Of a DNA stretch of 42,851 bases, positions 19,761-31,776 are shown in pieces. This stretch comes from Guillardia theta CCMP2712 (lineage: Eukaryota; Cryptophyceae; Pyrenomonadales; Geminigeraceae). The stretch's first letter is position 1. Every line of letters starts with the position of its first letter. The notes beneath the pieces were generated by a model that was given only the letters and a program-made list of their open reading frames with translations, was not told the origin of the DNA and made no database searches. A program made the translations under genes and the position numbers. The DNA lies in assembly GCF_000315625.1 (NCBI RefSeq), contig NW_005434499.1:58419-101269 (forward strand). Reading direction: 5' to 3'.

Positions 19761-22700
19761 TTACATTTCCTTGTCACAATTCTTGTCCACCTTGTTCCTC
19801 GTCCTCCTCGTCCTCCACGTCCTTTCATTTTTTTCTATTGATCCTGATATGCATCGCATGCCCATCGAGGATTTTCCCCCCAAAATCCTTGTTGTATCTG
19901 CTCCATCGTCAGCTATGCTCTCCTCTCCACTCCCCTCCTCTCCCCTCCTCTCCTCTCCTCTCCTCTCCTCTCCTCTCCTTCCCAGTTCTACCCTCATCCT
20001 CCAGTATGACTGACATGACTGGCTTGGCATTCATGGGGATGCGAAGAAGCTCCGAGCAGTCGATGGAGAGTGGGACGCGAGCCCAGCCCTTGGTGCTGAC
20101 CTGAGGCGCTCGCATGAGATCGAGCGACGCCAGAAGAGCAGAAGGGCAGAAAGAGAAGAGAGCGAGAGCGAGAGGGAGAGCGAGAGGGAGAGGGATAGCG
20201 AGAGGGAGAGCGAGAAAGGGGGGTGGGGGAGCGAGAGCGAGAGCGAGAGGAAGAGCGAGAGGGAGAGCGAGAGGGGGAGGGAGAGCGAGAGCGAGAGCGA
20301 GAGCTAGAGGAAGAGCGAGAGCGAGAGCGAGAGCGAGAGCGAGAGGGGGGTGGGGAGAGGGAGAGGGAGAGGGGGAGGGAGAGGGAGAGGGAGAGGGGAG
20401 AGGGAGAGGGAGAGGGAGAGGGAGAGGGAGAGGGAGAGGGAGAGGGAGAGGGAGAGGGAGAGGGAGAGGGGATAGGGAGATGTGTGAGGGAGAGGGAGGG
20501 AGAGGAGACAAGGCAAGGCAAGACAAGGGGAGGGGAATTGCCTTGTATATCTTCTTGTGCCGGAGCTCGAAGCAGATTGTCTCGCACTGTGAGCATGTCA
20601 GGCAAGTCACGTGAGGCGTCAATGCCACGTCATCGGCAATCTGGTGAGTCCCATGGTAGTCGATTGTCAGGCAGTTGGCGGGTTGTCCTCCTCCCAGCTC
20701 AGCCCTTGCTGAGATCGGAAACTCTTCGATCATGTCCACCCTGTGCAGTTCAAGTTCAGCAGAGCCTCAGCTGGTAGAATGCTTCCCACCTGCTGTCTCG
20801 AGCGACGGCGGAGACGACAAGACAAGGTCTGGAGAGCGACAAGATGGCCTTGAGCTCTGACGCTGGACATTCCATGTGTGTCTGATGCGAAGTGAGAGGG
20901 AAGGGCAAGTGGAAGAGGAAAGAACAGTGGGTGAGGAGGAGGAGATGCACATTCTCGCTATCTCACCACTTCAATCTTGTAGGCGGTCACGCTGACTCTG
21001 TCCGCCTCCTCCTGACTTGCGTTGTCGAATGCCCACTTGGCTTCTCCTTGTGAGGACGATGACAACGTGTCGGTCGTGTTTGCCGTCCGCTCGTCCTCCT
21101 CGCTTTCCTCCTTCTTCCCTCCCTTCCCTCCCGTGTAGGTGAACTTCACCCCTGCTGCTGCCACCTCCTCCTTTGTCAGCCCCCGTGACGACCCAGCAAC
21201 CTTGCGCGAGGGATCGGGAGCGTCAAAGGAGGAGAGAAGAGAGGAGGAGGAAGTGGGGGGGGCAGAGAAAGCAGAGGGAGAGTCAGACATGGCGAAGGCA
21301 ACTCCTCTGAGAATTTCTTTCTCCCAAGCTGAGGCTTCTTGCACCGTTTCAACAAGCTACAAAGAAACGTCAACAAGATTGCTCCTCCTCATTTGCCCCC
21401 TCCCCCTCCCCCTCCCCCTCTCCCTCCCCACTCCTCCCCTCCCCTCCTCCCCCCCATCCTCCCCGTCCCTCTCCCCCTCCCCCTCCTCTTCTTCTTCTTC
21501 TTCTTCCTCCTCCTCCTCCTCCTGTTGTCCCGCCTCATGGTTTTACCAGCTCCACGTCGTCGGATCTGTCTTCGAGAATATTTCTCTTCAACTGCACCAG
21601 GTGCTCCTGCCTGGATGTCTGTAAATATCTCCTCCGCATGCCCACGTCATCATCCTCCTTCTCCTCCTCTCACTTGCTCGTCGTAACATTCACAAACACG
21701 TTATCCAGCTTGATCGTCTTCCACAGATTTGCTTGCAGCTCCTGTTCCTTCTCCTTGAGTTCTACGAAGCTCTTCTCCTCCCCTCTCCTCCTCCTCCTCC
21801 TCCTCTCTCACCGTCTCCTCCCGGTGCAGGCAAAGACTACTTCCCATCCTCACCGCGTACATTCGCTTCCACGCCTTTCGCTCGTGAGCAGCACCCACGC
21901 GGACCCTCACCCATCCCATTTGTTCCCTCCTCCTCTGCGACTTCGGTTGCGATATCGGACCTCGTGCCTCATCCTCCTCAAGCGACCCAACCCCAGCAGC
22001 TGAGCTCGGAGCAGCCGCGCGCTTGGACGAGCTGCGAGCTGAGCGAGGGGCTTCGGGTTTGCTCTTCTCTCTGGCCTGGTCTCGCTTCGCAGCTGGAGGG
22101 ATGACGTCACGAGGGCGGAGAGAAGTTGGCAAGGAGAGAGGCTGAGGAGGAGGAGGAGGAGGAGGAGAGTCCTTCTGCATCCTGCTGACGGCCTCCACGA
22201 CAGCGCGTACGTGCCTGTTGATCTCCTCCACCTCTCTGCTCTTTCCCTCCTCCCCGCTGATCTTTGCAAGGCTTTTCATGGCCTCTTGGAAGCGAACAGC
22301 CAACGCCTGAAGATGCCACCAGTCATGAATGTCGCAACGAGGAGAAGAAAGAGGAAAGCAGAAGAAGGAATACACGAGGAGGAAGATGGTGCGACGAGGA
22401 GGAAGAAGACAGCAGCAGCAGCAGCAGACGGTCACGGAGAAGAACGAGGTCGAGGAGGTGGAGGTGGCGAAGTCGGGGGGATGGGGATTGCTGGGAGATG
22501 TACCGGGTCTGTGATAAGGGGGACGACGTCTCTCAGCATCCTCTCTGTGGGGCCGTCAAGACTGACACGACTGACCTCCTGGTCTATCAGGGCATGAGCG
22601 TGAAGACTCCATGCTGCCTCTCTCGCCGCCTCAGCCTTCCCTTGCGGCTTCTTGACCTGAGTGGAGACGCGGAAGCTGGAGTTTCTGATTGAAAATCACC

Positions 22701-25700
22701 AAGTGCCAGGAGAAGGGGCGAGACAGAGACATTCAGTAGAGGAGGGAGGAAGGGAGCGAGGGAGCCAGGAAGCCAGGAAGCGAGGAACAAGAGGATAGAG
22801 CAAGAAAGCAGAAAGAAACAAGGCGGACGCACAAAGGCAGAAGCATGGAAGAGAAACAGGCAAGACACAAGAGTTTAAGAACGGGACAAGGGAGAGAGAG
22901 GAAACAAAAGGAAAGAGACGAGAAGAGGGAGTAGGGGTGGAGGGAGTAATGTAGTTAGGGAGGATAGAGGAGGGAGGACCTTTTCTTCGGCAAGCTGTCC
23001 ATGGAGGATCGAGGCAGGTCATGACCGACAGGTTTCTTAAAGACGGAGATCGCATGCTCGCAGCTCTTGAAGTTCAGGTCCAAGACGGCCCAGTAGAAGG
23101 TCTCTCTTATGTTGGTCCTCCCATCTGCTCCCTCCCCCCGGAGCTCTAGCATCAAGAAGGCATCACGACCGGCCTCGACGAGCAGCTTCCTGCTCAACAC
23201 GAGCTGCTTGTTGACGATGCCGAGGAAGAGGTCGAGGTTCTTCTCCTCCTCCTGCACGTTGACTGCAAGTGCGTCAAACTGTTTGACTGCCATCCCGTCC
23301 TGCGACTTCAGGGACGGTAAGACCGTCCAGTGCAGCTTTAGCTTCGTTCTCTTGGGTCGCGACACCATCACTACCTCCACGTTAACCACCATTGCCTCAA
23401 CCTGCTCCTCCCATCGTCCCTCCGTCTGGGCCCGAGCAGCCTTAGCCAGCTCCTTCCTCGCATACTGCGGGAGACTGGAGGCAGCAATGAGGTGCTGCAT
23501 CCAAGAGTCGATGTCAAGCTCGTCAAACCCCACAAGAAGAAGGTCGCCGTCGCTCTCCTTCCTCTTCCTCTCCTGCACAACGATGCAGTTCTGAGCGAAG
23601 CTGCAGTGGCTGACGAACTTGCCTGTGAGGAGGACGGAGGTGGAGGGAGAGGAAAGGAGCGACTTGGAGTCTTTGAAGATGTGGAGGGAGGAGCCCTGGA
23701 TGACTCCAAACCCGCTCCTCCATCGCTTGTCCTCGAACCTCCTCCACGTCACGTATCCCTGCCGCTGCTCAAACTCCGTCATGCTCGCCACCAGCGCCGC
23801 GTCCTTTCGCCACTGGCGGTCTCTCTCGGTCTCCACCCAGACATTGGGGAGAGGGGCGGAAGGGATGGGCTTGCTGGACTGAGCGGCGCGGAGGTCGGCT
23901 ATGTGGCCGAGAAGCTTGAGGCGGTTGGTCTGACTCTTCATGCCCATGTCGAGGAGGTCCAGGTCTGTCAGTTCCATCAGCTCCGTTGCGTCGATCTTGT
24001 TGACGGCAAACATGTCCCGATACTGGCCGAACCCCATCCCCTTGAGCCAGAGCAGCACCGAGTTGGTGGAAGTCGAGATCTGAAACCATTGATGAGCGAC
24101 AAGAGCGGAAAGGAAGAGGAGAAGGAAGGAGAAAAGCGAGCAGGGCGAGGGGGAAGGAGGAAGAGAGTTGAGGAAAACCTTAAAGTTGACTGTGCTGACT
24201 CCTTTCCGATCAGCCTCGTCTGCCTTCGCCGCCAGTTCCTTCATCCTCTCTGACGCGAAAGTCTGCCAGTTCCTCTCCTCCTGCACGTGCACAGGCTCTA
24301 ACGCCTCCTCGTCTTGTTTGCGAATCTTAGATGCCGGCGCCTTCCAATCGATCTTCTTGCCGAGAGATGGGTTGAGGTTGCCTTGACTGGCAAACGGAGA
24401 CTTCGACAGGGACTGAGAGGAAAGCGAAGAGGTTGTCGAGACTTGATCTGTCGACCTTCTCAAATCCTCTGATTCCAAGACCTCCGTCTCATGAGAGGAG
24501 GAGGAGGAGGAAGAGGAGGAGGAGGAGGAGGAGGAGCGTTGGACAGCAATCTCCAGCTTGTTTGTATTTCCATGTTTTTCTTGAATGTTTGCTCGAAATG
24601 GTGTATGTTGACGGGGCGAAGGCTCTTGTCCAAACTCTTGTCGCATCTGCATCGCGACATTTCCGGGCATCTTGTCAGGTGCGGTCACCGCCTCCTGCTC
24701 CTTCAGTGCAGCAGGATTCGCTACCAAATCTTGAGCCGCCAAGTGGTTGCTTTGAGTGCTAATGAGATCAGAGGAGACAAAGGAGAGGTTGTCTCCGTAC
24801 GAGCTTCTCAATTCTTGGCCGTGAGCATCTCTAAACTCGTGAATAGGCTGTGGGTTCACGGTCGACTGCTCGTCTTCCAGCCTGTCAGATTGTACGTGGT
24901 TGTCCTTCTTCTGCTTGAACACGCTCGAAAATATCTTTGCGATCGAACCTTGCTTCTTCGGGGGGTTTGCGGTTTCCAGACCTCCATCAGTCTTCACGGC
25001 AGGAGTAGCGACAACAGAGGTAGAAGCAGAAAGTGCAGGGTCAGGAGGAGAAGAAGCATGAATAGGATGAAGCTGAGTAGTAACGGCTGCACTGATGTGA
25101 GCATTGACAGAAGCAGCAGCCGCAAGATTAGAAGCTGAAGAAGTTAGGACATGAGGCTGAGACTGAGGCTGAGGCTGAGACTGAGGCTGAGGCTGAGGCT
25201 GAGGCTGAGGCTGAGGCTGAGGCTGAGGCTGAGGCTGAGGCTGAGGCTGAGGCTGAGGCTGAGGCTGAGGCTGAGGCTGAGGCTGAGGCTGAGACTGAGA
25301 CTGAGGCTGCAGAGGATTGAGATGAGAAGATGCAAAAGGAGTAGGATGCGAGGTGTCCTTCAGTTGCTCCTGCGAAATTGGAGAGGATATTTGAAAACTT
25401 GAGATGGCTTGAGCTGCAAAACTTTTGCGAGCTGTAACGATGTCAAGAGAGGAACGTCGTCTGTACCGGGTTCACCTTCAAAGTCGATTGAATTCGACGA
25501 GTTGCTGACCAGTGAAGATTCGCCAGAAGTTTGAAGCCTGTGAAAACCTGATTGAACAAAATGGTTCACGTGACACGGTGACAGGAACACACATGTCGTT
25601 GTTGTGAAGCATCGCGGAGCTTGATGTCGATTGCTGCATTGTCTGATTTATCGATGTCAATCATGAGATCAGATGAAAAAAAATCTACTCTCACTTGCAC

Positions 25701-26937
25701 AGGCTCCTCCTCATCTTCCTCGACCTCCTCCCCCTCTTCCTCAAGGGTGTAGAGTTTTCCGATTTGCAAGGCATCAGGAATCAGTGTCTGCACCAACAGA
25801 CGTCAATCACAGCATCTTCGACTTGCTGCCTTACTTGTGCTTGTGGAACCTGTTGACCTTGAGTGGTGCTGGCCGGCTTCGGAAAAGAGATCGGGGGAGG
25901 CTGGACGATCTTTTGCTGTTGTTGGGGGAGGGCAGGAGATAACGAAGATGAGGACTGGGCTGGGGGCGAATGCTGAGAGCCAGATGGAGGTGAGTGCTGA
26001 GAGCCTGTTGGCGAGGGAGAAAAAGAGGGAGAGGAAGGAGTGACAAGATTAGGAGGAGGCGACGAGATAGATTTGTTTAAAGAAGAGGAAGATGGCGAGG
26101 GAGGCGATTGTTGATTGTTGAGGTTCGGGGGAGGAGCTGCCAGTCAGGTGAGAAAGGGATGGAATATGCTTACTGAGTCTTATACCTTGAGGTGACAGCA
26201 CAGGCTGAATCATTGGAGCCACGTTCGGTTTTGTCTTGCTCTGGTTCGCATGACCGCTCTTGAGTAGTTGAGCTGGTGTGGGTCGTGCAAACAAGCTGCC
26301 TGTTCCGAGATGCGCCGAGAGGTCGTCAGAGTTTGACATTCGCATCCTCGCTATGTCTGTGCCAGTCGCCATGGCTGTCTTGGCTTTCTCGGGGTTGGCG
26401 TATGCTCCAAACCCTGGGGCTGACTGGATATCGGGAGGAAAGTTTGAATCAACAGTTGGATCTGCCTGCGCCACGGCAGGGCTGCTTTCTTGTACCTTTG
26501 GCTCTTTTTTCTTCATTCTCGCGTCTTGATTGGAAAATGATGGTTTTGGCAATGCCGAGTTGTCGTCACCATGATCTTGTGGAGAAGCCGAAACGCTTTT
26601 GACAGGAAGAGGGATAGTCTTATTAGTGGAAGCCTGCTCACGACTCTTGTCCTGATCCTGATCCTTGAAGAAGATTGGTTTTGCTCCCGTCGGCAAGGAC
26701 TTGGTCTTCTTAACAATATGATTCGTCTTTCCATGCCTATTTTCACCATTCTTTTCGAAGAATGCCTGTCATGGTTTCAGTTTTGCAAACAGCCATCTCA
26801 CGTCCGGGAGGTCAACTTGGCACCTTAGCAGCAGAGACTCCAGGGAGAGAGGAGGAGCTGAGGGCTGCATCTACCATCTCTGCCTCCTCCTCCAGCCTCT
26901 TCCTCGCCGCCATCACCTTCGCTAGCTCCGAGTCCAT
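19761..26937 (-). CDS. Large SAM-PH domain scaffold protein
   Basis: Seventeen exons join in frame to about 1,776 aa: 26937-26824, 26765-26186, 26136-25835, 25787-25695, 25642-25548, 25504-25476, 25431-24179, 24079-22980, 22684-22504, 22306-21812, 21771-21674, 21610-21547, 21356-20967, 20881-20790, 20740-20542, 20100-19992 and 19897-19761. A helical start (MDSELAKVMAARKRLEEEAE) leads into a long Ser/Pro/Gln-rich region with a Pro-Gln repeat (about 440-500) and poly-Ser. A SAM domain follows (about 825-885: LLWLKGMGFGQYRDMF, LTDLDLLDMGM, NRLKLLGHI). Next is a PH domain (about 925-1025: QGYVTWRRFEDKRWRSGFGV, ending WMQHLIAAS), then beta-rich segments that may be C2-like (LKLHWTVLPSL, ETFYWAVLDLNFKSCEH). 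A coiled coil (KEKEQELQANLWKTIKLDNV) precedes a C-terminal beta-rich region with CLTCSQCETICFELRHKK. PH and SAM suggest a membrane-recruited adaptor; no enzyme domain was seen. Less certain: the acceptor of the last exon, internal splicing of 22306-21812, and whether 20541-20101 is a GC-AG intron or coding. Confidence 0.75.
19923..19980. repeat. (TCCTC)n pentanucleotide array
   Basis: Complement of the 17391-17492 array. It lies in or next to the last intron of the SAM-PH gene. The two arrays form a widely spaced inverted repeat around dus. Confidence 0.9.
20150..20480. repeat. Hexanucleotide array (GAGAGG / GAGCGA)
   Basis: GAGCGA and GAGAGG units alternate and then become pure GAGAGG. Because the unit is a multiple of three, all frames stay open and give low-complexity peptides on both strands. 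On the minus strand it lies between two true exons of the SAM-PH gene, in the same frame. Confidence 0.95.
25153..25311. repeat. (GAGGCT)n array encoding Pro-Gln repeats
   Basis: A nearly perfect hexanucleotide array. On the minus strand it reads CCTCAG repeated (Pro-Gln), in frame within exon 25431-24179 of the SAM-PH gene, so it is probably translated. Confidence 0.9.
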
Positions 26938-27310
26938 GCTCGGTGTCACCCTTCAAGACTTCACCGCCACCATCCAATAAATCCCACCCACCCCTTGCAG
27001 GAAGTTTCTACCATGACCCTTCAATCAGACCACCCCTCCTAATGTCTGAATTACTGAGGGTACGGGTGCTTCAGAGGCAAGCACCCACCCTAGCACTCGG
27101 TACCCACCACCGGCACACACCAGCAGTGATTCCCCACCGTGAACAGCACTGGGCCCGCCTCTGACTCAGAGTTTCCAGAAGGGGATGGCCCGTCGATTTC
27201 AACGGTCAGGAATGTGCTGAGGAGTTGAACAGTACGGAGGAGGGGAGGGGCGAAGAGGGAGCGAGTGAGAACAGGTCACAAGAAGACCCTTCTCGTTGAT
27301 AGAGGATACA
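26938..27310. promoter_or_regulatory. Divergent intergenic region between two large genes
   Basis: Separates the ATG of the SAM-PH gene (-) from the ATG of the EF-hand gene (+) by 373 bp. The left part is C-rich (CCCACCCACCCC, GGTACCCACCACCGG). A shared promoter is inferred from position only. Confidence 0.4.
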
Positions 27311-30300
27311 ATGTCTCTTGCTTCAGTTGAAGCGGGCTCCATCACATCCCGCGCTCAGCATGAATCGGGAGGCGAGGCCTACGATGACGGTCCGTCTCTC
27401 ATGGCTAAGCTCGGAACAGAGCAGTTCTGCCATCCCCTAGGAGGGGAAGAGGTTGCGGATGTGTCTCACTTCAACCCGCCTTCGTCTGCCCTCATCGATG
27501 CTGGCAGAGCTCAACACCCGATGCGCGGAATCATTCACTTTCTGGGAACCGACCAAAAAAGTGGGCAGTACGTGAACCCTGGAGATAAAGAGGCAGTGCT
27601 GCAAGCCATGGCAGGGCATATCGAAAGAATCAAGAGACATGTCTGCAAGAGAAGAGCCGACAATGAGGAGTTGCAGCATATGGTGTATATGCTCATCTTT
27701 GAGAACCCTACCTACGACGAAAACATCGCATGTCGGTTGTCGAACACTAGAAAGATCATGGCCGACATCTCCAACATGGAGAAGTATGTTGCATGTCCTC
27801 TGACAGTTGAGAACCCAAGAACGATGAGAATTGATCTAGTGAGAAAGTCTCTGTATGACGAGACGGCAAACGTTGCAAGAGAGATGGCGGAGATGGGGCA
27901 CCTAGTGGAGGTTTATGAAGAGATCGTGAGGTTAAGGGGCAAGATGTCAGAAAACAACGACAACATCCGTCAAGATCTCGCAAGGCTGCGACGACTGGAA
28001 TTGATTCGAGAGTTTGTGAGGGAGCATGGCTACATTAACATAACCTCATGCGGGTGGCAGCGAGGGAGGCAGGAAGATGTGCTTGGTGTCTCAGCCAACT
28101 ACTCTTGGAGCAGGTACGTGTGGAACTCCCCCTCTTCCGAGTTCCATCCTCTTGGTTTGCCAGGAGGAGCTTGGTTCCAGGTCGAGCTCCCCCGCGGGCT
28201 GGAAGTGTGTCCCTCCTTCTATTGGCTTAGGCACGGGGACGACGGTTGTGCGCAGGCTCCGGGGATCCGAGGGGACAGCGACTGCAGCGTGTGGGATATG
28301 GAGGGGCGAGTAGCTCTCAGTGGAGGCGTTCCTGAATCCTCCTGGGGCCACACAACCAGCGGGAAGGAAAAGTTTCGAGGATCAGCACTGACAAATTGGG
28401 AGCTGTGGGGCTCATTGGATGGAAGGAGGTGGAAACTCTTAAGCGAGCATACACAAGATACGTCGCTGCACGGCGCATGGAAGCATCAGATGTGGAGAAT
28501 CGAAAACATTGGAGAGGAAAAGTTTCGCTTCTTTAGAGTCATCATGACGGGGCCGTCAAACAACGGAGGATATTCCCTCTTCTGCTCGGGATTTGAAATC
28601 TTCGGAAGGATCGGGGAGGAGGAGGATGAGAAGCCGCCGCCTACTCCACCGATGCATCTGAGCTACATGTATCCTCAGGAGGTTCACGTCGTCAACGGGT
28701 ATCCCATCGTCGAGAACCCTTGCTCGCTCGAGTCCGGGACCAACGAAGGTTCATGCAAGATTAGCTTCTCTATCTGGCCAGACCTCCCGCAGGGTCTGCT
28801 GCTAGACGAGGCATCGGGGACGATTTCGGGGACTCTGAAGAAGGAGGAGTTGGATGAGGACTGGTTGAACATGGTCCTCGCTGCCAAGCCCATCTCCTTC
28901 CGCGTGACTGCCAGCAACTTAGTCGGCAAGGCTGAGACTGTGATCCGCATGCTCTTCCTCCTTCCGCCGGAGCTGCTCAAGTACCACCACACGGACGTGA
29001 CGTACGAGCTGGGACAAGAGCAGATCGCCTTCTCTGCTGAGCTCCTCGCCGAGAACTTTGCAAAGGGCTGGAGAGAACCAGAGTTTGGCCCTATCGACCT
29101 GCCCCGAACTGTCTCTTCCAACTCTGCTGACTTTGCGCTGGGTTCGAGCTTCGTGTGGACGGACAGTATCGCTGTGTTCACAAGGAGAGGAAAACCTGTC
29201 AGTCTGACTGGTAGCTGGCCGATGTTTGACGTGTCTCCTCCGCTTCCTGCTGGGCTTCACGTTGATCCCACAAATGGCAGGTTGACCTTCACGTGCCTCC
29301 TTGTCCTCTCTCTCATGCTCTCTCCCTCGCGCTCTCTCCGTTTCGCTCCGTCCGTGCTCCCTCTCAATTTGTTCACAATCTTTGCAGCATCGTTGGAGTC
29401 CCGCAGGAAGAGCGGGCAGGAACATGGGAGATAACAGCATGGAATCCTGTGGGGTATGTGAAGACAAGTGTGAAGATGCAGATCCTGCTTCCCCCAAGCA
29501 ACATGTCCTACGACTATGAGGAAGCGGTCCTTATCAACGAGGTCGAGATCGGGACAAACCACTGCCAGTAAGCATTAGGGAGGACAAGGGGGTGGGGAGG
29601 GAGACAGAGAGTTGAGGGCGAGAGATAGAGTGGAAGCTGATGGAAGGAGAAAAAGGGGGAGAGATGAAGGGAAAGTCGGCTGAGAGAGGAAGAGGAGGGA
29701 GGGAGAGAGAGAGGAGAGAGAGAGAGGAAGGAGGGACTGAAGGAGCTGCAGGGTGAAAGGAAGCCGTCCTCTACAGTTCAAAGCGGATTCTCTGCCTCAG
29801 GGATTGAAGTTGAACGGTGATGATGGAAGGATCACAGGATCGCCGCAGCAGTTGGACACAGACTTTCGCAAGTATGCTGTCAGATGTGCTAACCAAGTAG
29901 GCGAGACTCTCGTGATGTTGAGCCTCATGTGCAGCAAGCCGATCACCACGCAAGACGACGTGAATGTTATCTGTGAGATGTCAACGTTGCTGACAAGGTG
30001 GCAGAACGAGAGGCTTGTCAACAAGGACGTTGAGGCAAGGGTTGGCCAGAAAGTGCGAGGGACGGAGGCGTTTATCAAGCAGATGCGGATGAAGGGACTG
30101 AAGGATCCTTCTGCGACCTCTGCAAGAAATGCTCATGACAACATGAGATCCAACAAACTCGTCCAAGCGGTTGAACTTCAATCGTCTCTCCTTCCCTCAC
30201 CTCTTCGCATCTGCTCTGTTCTGCTATCATCTCGTGTTGCCTCTCGTCCCTGGTCTGTCGTCCTCCTTGTCGTCCTCCTTTCCTCTTCATCTTTCCTCCT

Positions 30301-31730
30301 TCCTCCTCCCGTTCGGCCTGGTCTCCCTCCAACATCTGACTGCACGTGCTCCTTCCGCCTGCTGGTATCCTGACTGAGCCTTGCAGGGTCGGGAGCTCCT
30401 CAGCTCTCGTCAACCGCTCACACGGGATCTCAGAAACGAAGCAGCGGCAGGACGAGGGATAATAACCGATGTCTTCATGGACGGCAACGTCTGTCAGGTT
30501 CGGTGGGACAACACGGGCCTCGTCTCCTTGTACAGCACGGGCAGGGACGGCGAGTACCAGCTCGCTCTCTGGGGGACGGCAAAGCAGCTGCAGCTACACT
30601 GGAAAACTCTCCCTGCTCCCACTCGCCGCTCGCTGCATGACGACCTCGACTTCCTTGTGGACGAGTTCCTGCAGGAGTTCAATATCCTGGCTCCTCGTCT
30701 TCATCCTCCCTGCGACCGCCAGAGACTCGTGGGCCTCTCTCACTCGCACATGCATCCTGCTATCGAGCGCGACTCGTGTCCTCGAGGCAGTGGCTTGCTG
30801 CAGGTAAGGCGAGAGCTTGTACGGCCCCTGTAGTGACATTTTCGAAGAGAATTATCCATGAACTCGATCTAGGTTGGATGGAGTCGAGGAAATCTCTGGA
30901 GGTGTGTAGAGATGCTTGTGATTGACCGAAAGCTTGCTCTAATTTATCTTTCCTCTTCTCTCTCCTTTCTTCTTCTCCTCCTTCTCTACCTCGCTTCCCT
31001 TACGCGTCTTCGCCTCGTGAACGTTCAGGAAGCTTCCCTCTGGATGGCGTTACAAACTCGTGACCGAGTAGTTGGAATGTCGATTGACTGGGATCCCTAC
31101 ATTGCCTTCATGGAGTTCATGCAGAGAAGAGAGACGTTCCGACAGGAGGGAGAGGAGGAGAGACGGACAAGTGAGGTAGGGCGGGCCGAGATCAGGAGAC
31201 AACGAGAAGAGAAGGAGAGCACAGAGATGGACAAGGGGATGAGGAGGAGGGTACAATTCGTGGAGGTTTGGTTGTTCATCGACAAAGAGCTTCGGTATGC
31301 TCTGCAAGACAATTTCTCTGAGAGGGAACGAGTGCATGCGATCTTTGAGCACGAGAGGCGGAACGTGAGGAGGCTGAACAAGCAGCAGTTTATCAAGAAC
31401 GCGATGCTCATGCGTGCGGGGATGAACCTCAACATCTCTCGCCGGAAGTTTGAGCGCCTGTTTGACAAGACTGACACGGACCAAGACGGCTACATCAGAC
31501 TCTCCGACGCCTGGCACACCCTGACAGTGCTGGAGCTGAGGCAGACCTCTCGTCGGTCCGAGGAAGACTTCACCTGGGAAGAACTAATTCGTCAAGTCCA
31601 GCAGAGACCAGCTGGGCTTCTCTCAGGAGCGGGAGACGTCCATGAAGTGGTGAACAATCGAGTGTGCGCTCCTTTTAGCAACTTTGAGGTCCAGAGCAAG
31701 AGAAAAGCTCTACAGCACTCGAGGCGATAG
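27311..31730 (+). CDS. Multidomain protein: discoidin-like, Ig-like (He_PIG) repeats, MIB/HERC2-like, EF-hand
   Basis: Exons 27311-29280, 29388-29567, 29752-30169, 30387-30803 and 31029-31730; 1,228 aa, in frame. An N-terminal helical part (LEVY-type coil, residues 90-235) precedes a galactose-binding/discoidin-like beta domain (about 240-433: WFQVELPRG, WELWGSLDGRRWKLLSEHTQ, FFRVIMTGPSNNGGY, SGFEIFG). Then come three putative Ig-like (He_PIG) repeats marked by LPQGLLLDEASGTISG, LPAGLHVDPTNGSIVGVPQ and LPQGLKLNGDDGRITGSPQ. A MIB/HERC2-like segment follows (GRGIITDVFMDGNVCQVRWD, about 870-910). The last exon is helical and ends with a canonical EF-hand loop DTDQDGYIRLSD (about 1142), so it probably binds Ca2+. 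No signal peptide or membrane helix is visible, which is odd for Ig-like repeats and suggests a cytosolic protein. The start is the first ATG in frame. The divergent neighbour also encodes a large adaptor. Confidence 0.8.
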
Positions 31731-31776
31731 GAGCGATGCTAATATGTCTGTACACGAAGTTGATGTTCCTTTCTCC

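Noticed and set aside
20114-20777. Long open frames of Arg/Glu, Arg/Gly or Leu/Pro repeats on both strands
   Set aside because: They come from the hexanucleotide array, whose unit keeps every frame open. Only the minus-strand frame joins real exons.
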